A stretch of DNA of 61,214 bases, taken from the NCBI GenBank assembly GCA_039933775.1, contig JBDTNK010000004.1:1-61214 (forward strand), in the 5' to 3' direction. A program made the translations under genes and the position numbers. Position 1 is the stretch's first letter. Each line of letters begins with the position of its first letter. The notes under the pieces are model-generated. The model worked only from the letters and a program-made list of their open reading frames with translations, did not search any database and was not told where the DNA came from. Below, in pieces: positions 17,410 through 25,612 of this stretch. The stretch is from JBDTNK01 sp039933775. Lineage in GTDB: Bacteria > Chloroflexota > Limnocylindria > QHBO01.

Positions 17410-17426
17410 CTTATCGGGCCGTTAGC
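17410..17426. repeat. Intergenic 17-base motif, copy 2
   Basis: CTTATCGGGCCGTTAGC, 15/17 identical to 12677-12693. Its right end also forms a 7-bp inverted repeat (GCTAACG at 17396-17402, CGTTAGC at 17420-17426). It lies upstream of comM and abuts the duplicated cpaE fragment. Confidence 0.35.
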
Positions 17427-17553
17427 GGCCAGTTACCCGAAGCTTCCGGCTGAGCGCAGCGTCAGCTGCCGACGGCGACAGCCTCGGCGGCGAGCGCCTT
17501 GTCGAGCGCGCGCGAACTCGGTCACGCTGCGCCTCAAGGCCCATCGGTCGCTC
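17423..17553 (-). pseudogene. Duplicated 3'-terminal fragment of cpaE (remnant)
   Basis: This segment aligns with 18761-18893, the last 30 or so codons of the receiver-CpaE gene plus 39 bases beyond its stop, at close to 90% identity by eye and in the same orientation. The core (CAGCTGCCGACGGCGACAGC and onward for about 50 bases) is identical. A two-base deletion in the GCGCGC run breaks the reading frame, and the rest of the gene is absent. The two copies flank the GNAT gene as direct repeats, so they record a tandem duplication with later deletion, or an insertion by homologous recombination. No product is expected. Within 17296-17708 I see nothing else that looks like a gene. Confidence 0.8.
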
Positions 17554-17674
17554 GTCGCGCCCACTGTCAGGGTGTCCACTGAGACCGGTCAACTCCAACC
17601 CAAGGATCCCGCGCGGCGGCGCCGGCCGGTTGAGCACGCGGTAAGGCGAGTGGTCACTCCTTGCGGAATGGCAG

Positions 17675-17702
17675 TTGAGGCTGCAAGTTTCTGCGGTAAG
17701 GT
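17675..17702 (+). promoter_or_regulatory. Probable leaderless promoter of the GNAT gene
   Basis: TTGAGG at 17675-17680, a 16-base spacer and TAAGGT at 17697-17702, six bases before the ATG at 17709. The expected transcript start falls on or next to the A of the start codon. Confidence 0.5.
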
Positions 17703-17708
17703 CTCGGC

Positions 17709-18647
17709 ATGAGCGTCCCTGCTGGATACGACCTTCGAGCACCGATCCCAGATGACCTTCCTGCGGTGTCAGAGGTGCTCATCGCCGATCAACTCGCTGC
17801 CAACGGGCAGTCAGTGCTGGGCGCGGATTACATCCGTAAGGTATGGACCAAACCCGGCTTCGAGCTTGCCACCGACGCCTGGGTCGTGACTGAGGGCGCA
17901 GACAATATCGTCGCTTACGGACAAGTTACGCGTGACGTGCCTGACATTGTCGAGTCTTGGGGGGTCGTCGACCCCGAGTACCGGGCGCGGGGCATCGGCT
18001 CCGTCTTGTTCGAGCGCATCGAGATGCGGGCCTCCGAGCTTCTGGCCGGCATTCCATCTTCCCGCTTCCGCCACGCGATCGACGCGAGAGACCTTGCCGC
18101 GGCCGGCATGCTCCGTGCCCGCGGCCTGCAGCCGGTCCGCCATTTCTGGCACATGCAGATGGATCTCACTTCGCCGTTCGAACCGGTGCCGCCGCCCAAG
18201 GGAATCGAGATCAGTAGAATCGAGCCGCGCGATCTCCTGGCCGTTCACACCGTTTTGCAGGATGGCTTCGCCGACGATTGGGGCCACCATCCACAGCCGT
18301 TCGATCAGTGGGCCGGGGAGCAGGCGAGGAATCCACGTTACGACCCCACCCTCTGGTTACTGGCACGGAGTGGACGGAAACCGGTCGGAGCTCTCACCGC
18401 GAGCGCCGCGGCCGACGGCGGGTGGGTCGACGAGCTTGCAGTCCTGCCCCAGCATCGCCGGTGCGGGATCGGGACGACACTTCTCGGTCGGGCGTTCGCA
18501 ACGCTTGCCGGTCGTGGGCTCCAACGCGCGTTGCTGAATGTCGATGCGGCGAACCCGGCCGGAGCCACCGAACTGTACGAGCGAGTCGGCATGCGCGTCG
18601 TGGACCGATGGGACCTGTGGGGCCGTTCGCTTCGTAGGTCCGCGTAA
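17709..18647 (+). CDS. Tandem-GNAT N-acetyltransferase
   Basis: 312 residues with two GNAT domains. The first (residues 10-160) has VDPEYRARGIGSVLFERIE. The second (residues 165-308) has LAVLPQHRRCGIGTTLLGRA and a final ELYERVGMRVVDRW. Both contain the R/Q-x-x-G-x-G/A acetyl-CoA loop. The double arrangement resembles mycothiol synthase MshD, but no mycothiol gene is nearby and many unrelated double-GNAT proteins exist, so the substrate is unknown. The gene reads opposite to its neighbours, looks less GC-rich, and lies between two copies of the cpaE tail, all of which suggest later arrival. The start is supported by a -10-like box just upstream. Confidence 0.75.
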   Translation: MSVPAGYDLRAPIPDDLPAVSEVLIADQLAANGQSVLGADYIRKVWTKPGFELATDAWVVTEGADNIVAYGQVTRDVPDIVESWGVVDPEYRARGIGSVLFERIEMRASELLAGIPSSRFRHAIDARDLAAAGMLRARGLQPVRHFWHMQMDLTSPFEPVPPPKGIEISRIEPRDLLAVHTVLQDGFADDWGHHPQPFDQWAGEQARNPRYDPTLWLLARSGRKPVGALTASAAADGGWVDELAVLPQHRRCGIGTTLLGRAFATLAGRGLQRALLNVDAANPAGATELYERVGMRVVDRWDLWGRSLRRSA

Positions 18648-18799
18648 CGCTGAGTGAGCGTGGGCGAACGGGTCGCGGGTCAAGCGAGACCTTCGCGGTC
18701 CAACACGAACCCTGCGGGGAGCCTCCCATCTGTCAACAACGTCTCTCTGCTGACGACAGCTAGCGGCCAGTTACCGGGAGCTCCCAGCTGGGCGCAGCC

Positions 18800-19993
18800 T
18801 CAGCTGCCGACGGCGACAGCCTCGGCGGCGAGCGCCTTGTCGAGCGCGCGCGCGAAGTCGGTCACGCTGCGCCCCAGGGGCCCATCGGGCCGCGAGGACA
18901 TGAAGGGCTCGCCCGAGTTGAGAGCGCCGATCGCGCCGCGGTACTCGTTGATGATCTGGTAGTCAATCTGGCGCCCCAGCGCGGATTCGGCGTTCGCAAC
19001 GTTGATGCCGGTGTAAGCGTTCGAGCGATTGAGGACCAGCTGCATCTTGTCGCGCGGGTAGCCCAGCGAATCCATGGTCTCGAGCACCAGGCGCACGTTC
19101 TTGAGGCACGACAGGTCCGCGGTCATGACCACGAAGATCGAATCGGCCTCGTCGAACAGCTGCAGGTTGAAGTCGTCGATCGCGGACGACATGTCCACGA
19201 ACGTGTAGTCGTACGCCTTGCGCGCCAGGTTCAGCAGGTTGGTGAGCGACGCGGGATCGTTGCGCTGCCGCTCGGCGACCAGGTCGGCGGTCTCCGGTGA
19301 GGGCGGCGCGAGGAGCAGATCGAGCCCGGTGTGGTGCGCCACGACCATCTTGTGCAGCAGCTCCGCGTCGAGATCGGGCTCCGTGATCGCGTTCACGACC
19401 GATGGCTTGTCGAGGCCCAGGTCCAGGAAGACGCGCAGATCGCCGAACTGCAGGTTCGCGTCGAAGAGGCAGACCCGGCGCTTCATCTCGCGCACGAGCG
19501 AGATGGCGCTGTTGATCGCGATCGTGGTGGTGCCCACGCCTCCCTTGGCGCCGTAGAAGACGCACAGCTGTCCCAGCGTGGCCGCGCTTTGTCCGGTCCG
19601 CACCGTGAGCGTGCCGCCGCTGCGCGCCAGGAGCGACTTGATGCGGGCCATCAGCTCGAGCGGGTGGAACGGTTTGACGATGTCGTCGTCGGCGCCCGCG
19701 CGCAGGCCACGCACGCGCTGCTCGACGTCGGCCTCGGAGGTCAGCATGATGATCGGCACGCGCTTCCCGCGCGTCTCGGCTGAACGGATCTGCTGGGTGG
19801 CGGCGTAGCCGTCGAGTCGCGGCATCGCGACGTCCATCAGGATCAGGTCGGGCTCCGCGCTCTTGGCCATCTCGACCCCGGCGGCCCCGTCCGAGGCGAC
19901 GAGCACCTCGTAGCCCTCCTGCTTGAGGGTGAACACGAGCACGCGTTGGATATTCAGATCGTCGTCGACGACCAGGACCTTCGTGGCAGCCAT
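18800..19993 (-). CDS. Receiver domain fused to CpaE/MinD-like pilus-assembly ATPase (copy 1)
   Basis: 397 residues. The start at ATG 19993 has AGGGG eight bases upstream. Residues 1-125 are a canonical response-regulator receiver (VLVVDDD, phosphoacceptor in LILMDVAMP, LTSEAD, VKPFHP). Residues 135-390 are a CpaE/TadZ-type ATPase with the deviant Walker A YGAKGGVGTTTIAIN and FVDMSSAI as switch region. TadZ/CpaE proteins localise the Tad pilus machine. A second protein of this design lies at 53662-54810. No histidine kinase is nearby. The gene shares orientation with nfeD and slipin but not with the pilin genes 4 kb away. The DNA from 18648 to 18799 holds only the intact copy of the repeat. 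Confidence 0.88.
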   Translation of the reverse strand: MAATKVLVVDDDLNIQRVLVFTLKQEGYEVLVASDGAAGVEMAKSAEPDLILMDVAMPRLDGYAATQQIRSAETRGKRVPIIMLTSEADVEQRVRGLRAGADDDIVKPFHPLELMARIKSLLARSGGTLTVRTGQSAATLGQLCVFYGAKGGVGTTTIAINSAISLVREMKRRVCLFDANLQFGDLRVFLDLGLDKPSVVNAITEPDLDAELLHKMVVAHHTGLDLLLAPPSPETADLVAERQRNDPASLTNLLNLARKAYDYTFVDMSSAIDDFNLQLFDEADSIFVVMTADLSCLKNVRLVLETMDSLGYPRDKMQLVLNRSNAYTGINVANAESALGRQIDYQIINEYRGAIGALNSGEPFMSSRPDGPLGRSVTDFARALDKALAAEAVAVGS

Positions 19994-20066
19994 CAACGTC
20001 CCCTGGCGAATGAATGAAGAGGTCGCGATTCTACCAGTCGGGCCCCCTCCTTCCAGAGACCGATGG

Positions 20067-20984
20067 TCATCGTTCCGCCATGAACCGGTCGAGGAATGCC
20101 AGGACGCGCCCCACGTAGGCCGCTCCGCCCTGGCGCCGCGCGTCGCCGTGCTCGGCGCCCTGGACGACGTACAGCTCCTTGGGCTCCCTGGCCGCGTCAT
20201 ACAGCCGGCGCGACTGCGTCCAGCTGGTGAGCCGATCCTCGCGGGGCGCGATGAGCAGCAGCCCGCGAGGGCTGATGGCGGCGACGCGGTCCACCGGCTG
20301 GGTGAGCTTGATGCGCGCGCGGAGCGCCGCGGCCGCCACGACCAGGCGTGACCCGATGCCGGCAAGCGGATATCCCAGCTCACGCATCCGGTTCTCGACC
20401 GGGTTGTGCAGCTCCGCGAAGGGTGCATCGGCCACGACCGCGGCCACCGGCAGATCGCCCGCGGCCATAATTCCGGCCGATGCGCCCATCGACAGGCCCA
20501 TCAGCGCGATCGGGCCGTAGCCGCGCGAGATCATGAATCGGACCGCGGCCGCCACGTCGCGCCGCTCGGCGGTTCCCAGGGTGATCGGCGCATCGCCGCT
20601 CTCACCGTGGCCGCGGAAGTCGAACTGCAGCACGTGATACCGCGGCTGGAGCCATGGCACGAATTCGGTCAGGTCCGGCATCCGGTTCCAGCTGAAGCCG
20701 TGCAGCAGCACCACGGCGGCCCGGGTGTCGCGTCCCGCCGCGATGAGCCAGCCCGCGATCGTGATGCCGTCCTCGGTCTCGAAGGCGACCGCTTCGTAGG
20801 CCAGGCCCAGGTCGGCCGGCGTCGATGGGCCGTCGTCGATCGCTTCGAGTGCCCGCCGGCCGGGGCGCACCAGGCGACGCGATCCCTCCACCGATACGAA
20901 GGCCACGTAGACCGCGGCGAGCATGCCGAGCACGCGGCCGATCCAGGTCGCGATGCTTCGGCGGCGGATGCGTCGCGCGGTCAT
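20067..20984 (-). CDS. Alpha/beta hydrolase with N-terminal membrane anchor
   Basis: 305 residues from ATG 20984. A basic start followed by a hydrophobic segment (residues 10-30, WIGRVLGMLAAVYVAFVSV) suggests a membrane anchor with the catalytic domain outside. The hydrolase core shows VVLLHGFSWN (oxyanion loop), FDFRGHGESG, the nucleophile elbow GLSMGASAG with Ser, and a late EHGDAR His region. The family includes esterases, peptidases and depolymerases, so the substrate is unknown. It follows the slipin gene by 17 bases, so it may be the last gene of the NfeD-slipin operon. Confidence 0.82.
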   Translation of the reverse strand: MTARRIRRRSIATWIGRVLGMLAAVYVAFVSVEGSRRLVRPGRRALEAIDDGPSTPADLGLAYEAVAFETEDGITIAGWLIAAGRDTRAAVVLLHGFSWNRMPDLTEFVPWLQPRYHVLQFDFRGHGESGDAPITLGTAERRDVAAAVRFMISRGYGPIALMGLSMGASAGIMAAGDLPVAAVVADAPFAELHNPVENRMRELGYPLAGIGSRLVVAAAALRARIKLTQPVDRVAAISPRGLLLIAPREDRLTSWTQSRRLYDAAREPKELYVVQGAEHGDARRQGGAAYVGRVLAFLDRFMAER

Positions 20985-21001
20985 GGGTTGCGAGGGCCGG
21001 G

Positions 21002-21919
21002 TCAGCCGCCCGTCGTGCCGCCCGCGGGTGGCGTGGTGCCCATCGCGCCGGCGAGTCGCTGATCGCGCATCAGGTTGCCGATCGGCCGCGTAAGCTCGGA
21101 AAGCTCCATCGGCACGATCCACTTCGTGCTCTCGCCCGCGGCGAGCGCCTTGAGGGTCTCGAGGTACTGCAGCGCCATCGTCTTGTCGTCGATCCCACTC
21201 GCGGCCCCGAAGATCGTGTGCAGCGCATTGGCATAGCCCTCGGCGCGCAGGATCTGGCTCTGGCGCTCGCCCTCGGCGCGCAGGATGTTGCTCTGCTTGT
21301 CGCCCTCGGCCACGTTGATCGTCGCCTGCCGCGTGCCCTCCGACTCGGTGATGTTGGCGCGGCGGTTGCGCTCTGCGCTCATCTGGCGGTTCATCGCCTC
21401 CTGGATGTCGCGCGGCGGAACGATCTCGCGGATCTCGACACTCGTGATCTTCACGCCCCAGCGCTCGGTGACCTCGTCGAGCTTGGCGCGCAGGATGTGG
21501 TTGATCTCCTCGCGCTTGGCCAGCACGTCGTCGAGCGGGATGTCGCCGATCACCGCGCGCAGGGTCGTCGCCGCCAGGGCCTGGGAGGCGCCGGTGAAAT
21601 CGGTCACCGCGGTGACGGTGACATCGGGCTGGAAGACCTTGCTGTAGACCAGGAAGTCGATACTGATCGGCGCGTTGTCCTTGGTGATGCAGGTCTGCTG
21701 CGGCACCTCGAGGAAGCGCTCGCGCAGGTCGACCTTGACCGCCTGCTGCACGAACGGGATGAGCAGCACGATGCCCGGACCCCGTGCGCCCTGCAATCGC
21801 CCGAAGAAGAAGACGACCAGGCGCTCGTACTCGAGCACGATGTGCACGGTCATGCTGATCAGCCAGAGCACGATCGCGACACCGATGACGATGGCGATGA
21901 GCGGGACGAGGTCATTCAT
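21002..21919 (-). CDS. Slipin / SPFH-domain membrane protein
   Basis: 305 residues from ATG 21919. That start lies inside the end of the nfeD reading frame, an eight-base overlap. One N-terminal membrane helix (residues 4-28) precedes a band-7/SPFH domain (EYERLVVFFFGR, then VDLRERFLEVP, CITKDNAPISIDFLVY) and a long helical region (AERNRRANITESEGTRQATI). Slipins form membrane microdomains and are typically encoded beside an NfeD-type protease that cuts their C-terminal region. Both partners are present here. The C-terminus ends in a Gly/Thr-rich tail. Confidence 0.93.
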   Translation of the reverse strand: MNDLVPLIAIVIGVAIVLWLISMTVHIVLEYERLVVFFFGRLQGARGPGIVLLIPFVQQAVKVDLRERFLEVPQQTCITKDNAPISIDFLVYSKVFQPDVTVTAVTDFTGASQALAATTLRAVIGDIPLDDVLAKREEINHILRAKLDEVTERWGVKITSVEIREIVPPRDIQEAMNRQMSAERNRRANITESEGTRQATINVAEGDKQSNILRAEGERQSQILRAEGYANALHTIFGAASGIDDKTMALQYLETLKALAAGESTKWIVPMELSELTRPIGNLMRDQRLAGAMGTTPPAGGTTGG

Positions 21920-23336
21920 GGCTGGGGGCTTCCTCCGGTGCGACCGCCGAATCCGCGGCAAGTGGCTCGACGATGAGCTCGAGTCCGTCGATGCCCGTCA
22001 CGCGCACCGCGCTGCCCGGCGTGATGTCGTGCGTGCTGCGCGCCGACCAGGACTCGCCGCCAGCATAGGCGATCCCCGTCGGGGCGATGAGTGTCTGCGC
22101 TGTGCCGTGCATCCCCACCAGCGCCATGATCGGCTCACCCGTCGATCGACGCCGGTACGTGGCGACCGCCTCCCGTGCCACGAACAGGAAGAAGACCAGG
22201 GTCAGCGCCACGATGGCCGCGATGATCCAGGGGCTGACCGATACCTGGATCGAATCGCCGGGGGCCGGCGAGGTGTACAGCGCGAAGGCGCCGAGCACCA
22301 GGCACACGATGCCGCCGATGGTCAGCAGCCCGTAGCTCGCCACGGTCAGCTCCAGCGCCAGCAGCCCCAGCCCGCCCAGGATGAGCAGCAGGCCGCCGAG
22401 GTTCAGCGGCAGGCTGCTCGAGCCGATGAACGCCAGAACGATCGCGATGCCGCCGGCGATGCCGCTGAAGAAGTTGGGGTGGAACAGCTCGGCCACGATG
22501 CCGTAGAAGCCGATGGTGAACAGGATGAACGCGATGTTCGGGTCGCTGAGGGCGTGGAGGAACTGCTGCCCGATATTCATGGTCACGTCGCGGATCGGAA
22601 GATCGCCGAGCGGCGGTAATGACTCGCCACGGAAGCGGTACGGGTGCCCGTCGGACCGCTCTCCCGCGTCGATGGCCGCGAGCAGCGCCGTCTCGTCGTC
22701 CGCGAGCAGGTCCACGACCGGAGGCTCCATCGCCACCGCGTCCGTCGCGCTGATGCTCGCCGCCCGGCGTACTGCGGACTCGGCCCAGTCGGCGTTGCGC
22801 GCCTGGCGATCGGCCAGATCCCGGATGCGTGCCACTGCGTCGTTGGTGACCTTCTGCTCGAGGGTGGTCGGCAGGTCCTCGCCGGTGCTGCTGATGACCG
22901 ATGCCGCCCCGATGTTCGTCGACGGCGTCATGGCCGCCACATCGCCGGCGAGCGTGATGAAGGTTGCCGCCGAGCCAGCTCGCGCGCCCGCCGGGGTGAC
23001 GTAGGTGATGACCGGCACCGGCGAGGCCAGGATGGCCTTGATGATCGCGTCCATGCTCGCCAGGTCTCCGCCCGGCGAGTCGATCTCGATGATCGCCGCC
23101 GCTGCGCCGGACTCGCCTGCGTAACGCAGCCCCTCGTCGACGAAGGCAGCATTCATCTGGTCCACGACACCCGTGAGATGCAGCCGCGCGACGTGGTCGC
23201 CGGCGGCGGCCGTTGGCGCGACCAGCGCCAGGATGCCCAGCTGCAGGCAGATCGCGGCCAGCGCCCGGCGGATGACGCGACGCCGACCACCGACAATCGG
23301 GCCCGCCTCGCGCAGGGCGGAGCGTGACGGGAACAT
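21912..23336 (-). CDS. NfeD-family ClpP-class membrane serine protease
   Basis: 474 residues. An N-terminal signal or membrane segment (residues 20-45) leads to a ClpP-class protease domain with SPGGDLASM and the catalytic Ser at about 122 in ARAGSAATF. The Lys partner is likely near 162 (EQKVTND). Four or five membrane helices follow (residues 250-400), then a small OB-fold NfeD domain at the end (GTAQTLIAPTGIAYAGG). It is the long NfeD type that pairs with slipin. TATACT at 23343-23348 ends seven bases before the ATG with no Shine-Dalgarno, so a leaderless message is likely. Confidence 0.92.
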   Translation of the reverse strand: MFPSRSALREAGPIVGGRRRVIRRALAAICLQLGILALVAPTAAAGDHVARLHLTGVVDQMNAAFVDEGLRYAGESGAAAAIIEIDSPGGDLASMDAIIKAILASPVPVITYVTPAGARAGSAATFITLAGDVAAMTPSTNIGAASVISSTGEDLPTTLEQKVTNDAVARIRDLADRQARNADWAESAVRRAASISATDAVAMEPPVVDLLADDETALLAAIDAGERSDGHPYRFRGESLPPLGDLPIRDVTMNIGQQFLHALSDPNIAFILFTIGFYGIVAELFHPNFFSGIAGGIAIVLAFIGSSSLPLNLGGLLLILGGLGLLALELTVASYGLLTIGGIVCLVLGAFALYTSPAPGDSIQVSVSPWIIAAIVALTLVFFLFVAREAVATYRRRSTGEPIMALVGMHGTAQTLIAPTGIAYAGGESWSARSTHDITPGSAVRVTGIDGLELIVEPLAADSAVAPEEAPSHE

Positions 23337-23350
23337 GTGGGGAGTATATC

Positions 23351-23371
23351 CGCGGCGGCTGATCCGCCGCG
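23351..23371 (-). terminator. GC-rich hairpin between the NUDIX gene and nfeD
   Basis: CGCGGCGG, loop CTGAT, CCGCCGCG: a perfect 8-bp stem nine bases past the NUDIX stop. There is no clear U-run. It lies just upstream of the nfeD -10 box and may insulate the two genes. Confidence 0.5.
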
Positions 23372-23379
23372 ATCGTGCC

Positions 23380-23991
23380 TCAGTCAGCCCCGGGGACCAG
23401 GGCGCGCAGTCCGAGCGCATCGGCGACGAGCTGCGACCAGGTCTCGAGCCGGTCCCACGCCGCCATCAGCTCGCCCGATGCGGCAAAGGCGCCGACCAGC
23501 TTGTCATGCTCGCGCACCGCGACCGGCCGTCCGGCGGCCTGGACCTCGAACACCACGCCCAGGTGCACTGCGCCGACCGCATTCGAATCGTCATTCAGCA
23601 GCCCGCGAGGCTCGAAGTCAGGTTCCCAACCGGCATCGAGCTCTTCCGCCCACTCGCGCCGCAGACCGGCGAGCAGCGGGTCCTTGCCGGCATCGACCGG
23701 GTTGAGATGCCCGCCTACGCCGATGCTGGCCTTGCCATGCAGCCGCCAGTCGCCGCCCCCAGTCGTACGCTGCATGAGGAAGACGCGATCTCCGTCGCGC
23801 ACCACGACGTACGGAATCAGCTGCTTGAGGCCCGGGTCGTCCTCGGCGGCCGGCCGATCCACGTACCGGCCGTGTTCCGCAATGGCGACCTGCAGTTCGA
23901 CCAGATCCGCATCGGTCGCCTGTCGGATCCCGCTGAAGTCGCATCCGCCCGGCACGCGATCGCGCGGCAGGACGAGCACCTGCTCGGTCAT
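23380..23991 (-). CDS. NUDIX-family hydrolase-like protein
   Basis: 203 residues. The middle resembles a NUDIX fold: YVVVRDGDRVFLMQR, then SIGVGGHLNPVDAG, and a NUDIX helix with the conserved REWAEEL. The upstream Glu of the box (Gx5E) is not clearly present, so this is a divergent member whose metal-dependent pyrophosphatase activity is uncertain. Similar proteins are annotated as NUDIX phosphoesterases of unknown substrate. It is transcribed toward nfeD but separated from it by a hairpin, and is divergent from the pilin operon. Confidence 0.7.
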   Translation of the reverse strand: MTEQVLVLPRDRVPGGCDFSGIRQATDADLVELQVAIAEHGRYVDRPAAEDDPGLKQLIPYVVVRDGDRVFLMQRTTGGGDWRLHGKASIGVGGHLNPVDAGKDPLLAGLRREWAEELDAGWEPDFEPRGLLNDDSNAVGAVHLGVVFEVQAAGRPVAVREHDKLVGAFAASGELMAAWDRLETWSQLVADALGLRALVPGAD

Positions 23992-24239
23992 GGTTCCAGC
24001 CTAGCCGAGGGCTGCAAGGTCGCCTGCAAGGCGGCGCGCGTAATGTCCCAGTTCCGACCTTCTCTCCACGTGACCGCGGCGCTCCCCACCGCACCGCTCA
24101 CCGATGTCGGTGCAGCCCCGCACCGATCGCCGGTTGCACCGATGGTCATGGGGAGGGACCCGTACTACGGTACCGGTCGGAATCGAACATTCACTCTCGT
24201 AACCGCGGTCCCATCGCTGCCCTGCCGGATCCCGGATCG
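23992..24239 (+). other. Non-coding leader/promoter region ahead of the pilin genes
   Basis: About 250 bases without a supportable gene. They contain two ACCGATG motifs (24103 and 24137 areas), an 8-base palindrome CGGTACCG at 24168-24175, and a GGGACC (24155-24160) / GGTCCC (24207-24212) pair that could close a stem around it. I could not match this to a known riboswitch. It should hold the promoter of the three pilin-like genes. Confidence 0.35.
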
Positions 24240-24887
24240 TTGGAATTCCAGGTGGATCCGTTGCCCAAATCACGCTCGTCGAGCCCACGACGACAACTTC
24301 CGCTTCTCCTTCGGCGTCGCCCGTCCCGCGGCCAATCGCTGGTCGAGTTCGCGCTGGTCCTCCCGATGCTCCTGATGCTATTCATCGGCGTTGCCGATTT
24401 CGGCCGTGTCTTCAGTACGGGCATTACGCTCGAAGCCTCAACGCGCAACGCCGCGGAGCGGGCTGCCCAGGAATACCTCCAGCTGAGGCGCGAACCCACG
24501 CCTCCGACCGCGGCGGAACTCGATGCTGTCCAGGCGACCGCGGCCGACAGTGTGTGTAGCGAGTCAGTGCTCCTCACATCAGGTGGCGGCTGTCCGCCCG
24601 TCGCAACGTGCATCCACGACAACGCATCGGAACTGGCCAATTACGGAGGCCGTTGCGGTGCAGGATCCGCGGCCGCTCCAATCGAATGCCAGAACATGCA
24701 CGCGGCGTGGCCGCTGACGGTTCCGATTGAGACGGGAACGCCGCCAGTCGAGCTGCCATGGGTGGAAGTACGCACCTGCTATCACTTCCAGACCACGATC
24801 ACTGTGGCCCTTCCACTCGGTACGGGCTTCAACGTCGGGGACGTGTGGCTGCAACGGGATCGGTCGTTCGTGGTCGGTGCGTACTGA
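24240..24887 (+). CDS. TadE-like pseudopilin (first)
   Basis: 215 residues from TTG 24240; TTG 24258 with AGGTGG five bases upstream is an equally good start. After a basic segment (RRRPSRGQ) comes SLVEFALVLPMLLMLFIGVADF, the TadE/TadF-type hydrophobic helix with the class Glu after the processing site. The rest is an extracytoplasmic domain with seven or so cysteines. TadE and TadF are minor pseudopilins of Tad (Flp) systems, processed by the TadV peptidase. It overlaps the next gene by one base (TGATG). No TadA, TadB or TadC is in the window. Confidence 0.8.
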   Translation: MEFQVDPLPKSRSSSPRRQLPLLLRRRPSRGQSLVEFALVLPMLLMLFIGVADFGRVFSTGITLEASTRNAAERAAQEYLQLRREPTPPTAAELDAVQATAADSVCSESVLLTSGGGCPPVATCIHDNASELANYGGRCGAGSAAAPIECQNMHAAWPLTVPIETGTPPVELPWVEVRTCYHFQTTITVALPLGTGFNVGDVWLQRDRSFVVGAY

Positions 24888-25612
24888 TGCTCTGCAGGGA
24901 CCGCTCGAAGCGCGGCCAGACAATGGTGGAGCTGGCTCTCGCCCTGCCGCTCTTCATCGTCGTCCTGTTCGGGGTGATCGTGTTCGGCATCACCATCTTC
25001 CTGCATCAGCAGGTGACGAACGCCGCGCGCGAGGGGGCTCGCTATGCCGCAATCCATAGCGCGACCGCGCAGTGTCCTACCGTTCCAACTCTCGATCCGA
25101 TGAGTGCGCCCCTGACCTATGTGCGGTGCGACCGACCTGACATGGGCTGGCCGAACATGACGGCAGCGGCACGAGAACGGCTGTTCGGGCTCAACAAAAC
25201 CGAGGTGCGGGTTGCTGCCTGCTGGTCGGGTTATCGCCAAGCGACCAATTGGGACGCTTGGGTGCCCGGCACGTACGACGTCGGCGGTACGGCAGTCGTG
25301 GTGAGTCCGGCCGACAGCGTCTTCACGCAGTGCGATATCGATGCTCAGGATCCCACTGACGACGGCCAAGTGGACCAGATCGGCTGTACCACCGGCCTCG
25401 CGACGACCGACGAGGCCAGCGCCATGTCGGAATCCAAGGAGAACCACACCGGCAACACCGTGACGGCATATGCGTGTTACGTGTGGAACCCACCGCTAGG
25501 CGGAATCGGGATTCCGATCCCGTGCAGCACCGGTTGGTGCTCGATGGAAATCATCCAGAAGACGCTCGTGCTGCGGGCGGTGGTAACGGAGGCGATCCAA
25601 CGCCAGCAATGA
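24887..25612 (+). CDS. TadE-like pseudopilin (second)
   Basis: 241 residues from the ATG at 24887 that shares a base with the preceding stop. The N-terminus RSKRGQTMVELALALPLFIVVLFGVIVFG is the same processing site plus hydrophobic helix as in the upstream gene, followed by HQQVTNAAREGARYAAI, typical of TadE. The outer domain is cysteine-rich (about 11 Cys), suggesting disulfides. It probably forms a minor pseudopilin or anchor with its neighbours. The ATGA overlap with the next gene indicates one operon. Confidence 0.82.
   Translation: MLCRDRSKRGQTMVELALALPLFIVVLFGVIVFGITIFLHQQVTNAAREGARYAAIHSATAQCPTVPTLDPMSAPLTYVRCDRPDMGWPNMTAAARERLFGLNKTEVRVAACWSGYRQATNWDAWVPGTYDVGGTAVVVSPADSVFTQCDIDAQDPTDDGQVDQIGCTTGLATTDEASAMSESKENHTGNTVTAYACYVWNPPLGGIGIPIPCSTGWCSMEIIQKTLVLRAVVTEAIQRQQ

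Noticed and set aside
17709..18647. Naming the double-GNAT protein MshD (mycothiol synthase)
   Set aside because: No mycothiol genes are in view and the double-GNAT layout is not specific.
24170..24200. Possible tRNA (GAATCGAAC resembles a reversed T loop)
   Set aside because: Flanking bases do not form a T stem, anticodon arm or acceptor stem.
24155..24212. Cyclic-di-GMP riboswitch or other leader RNA before the pilin genes
   Set aside because: A GGGACC/GGTCCC pairing exists, but I could not find the conserved GEMM core or any other known riboswitch core.
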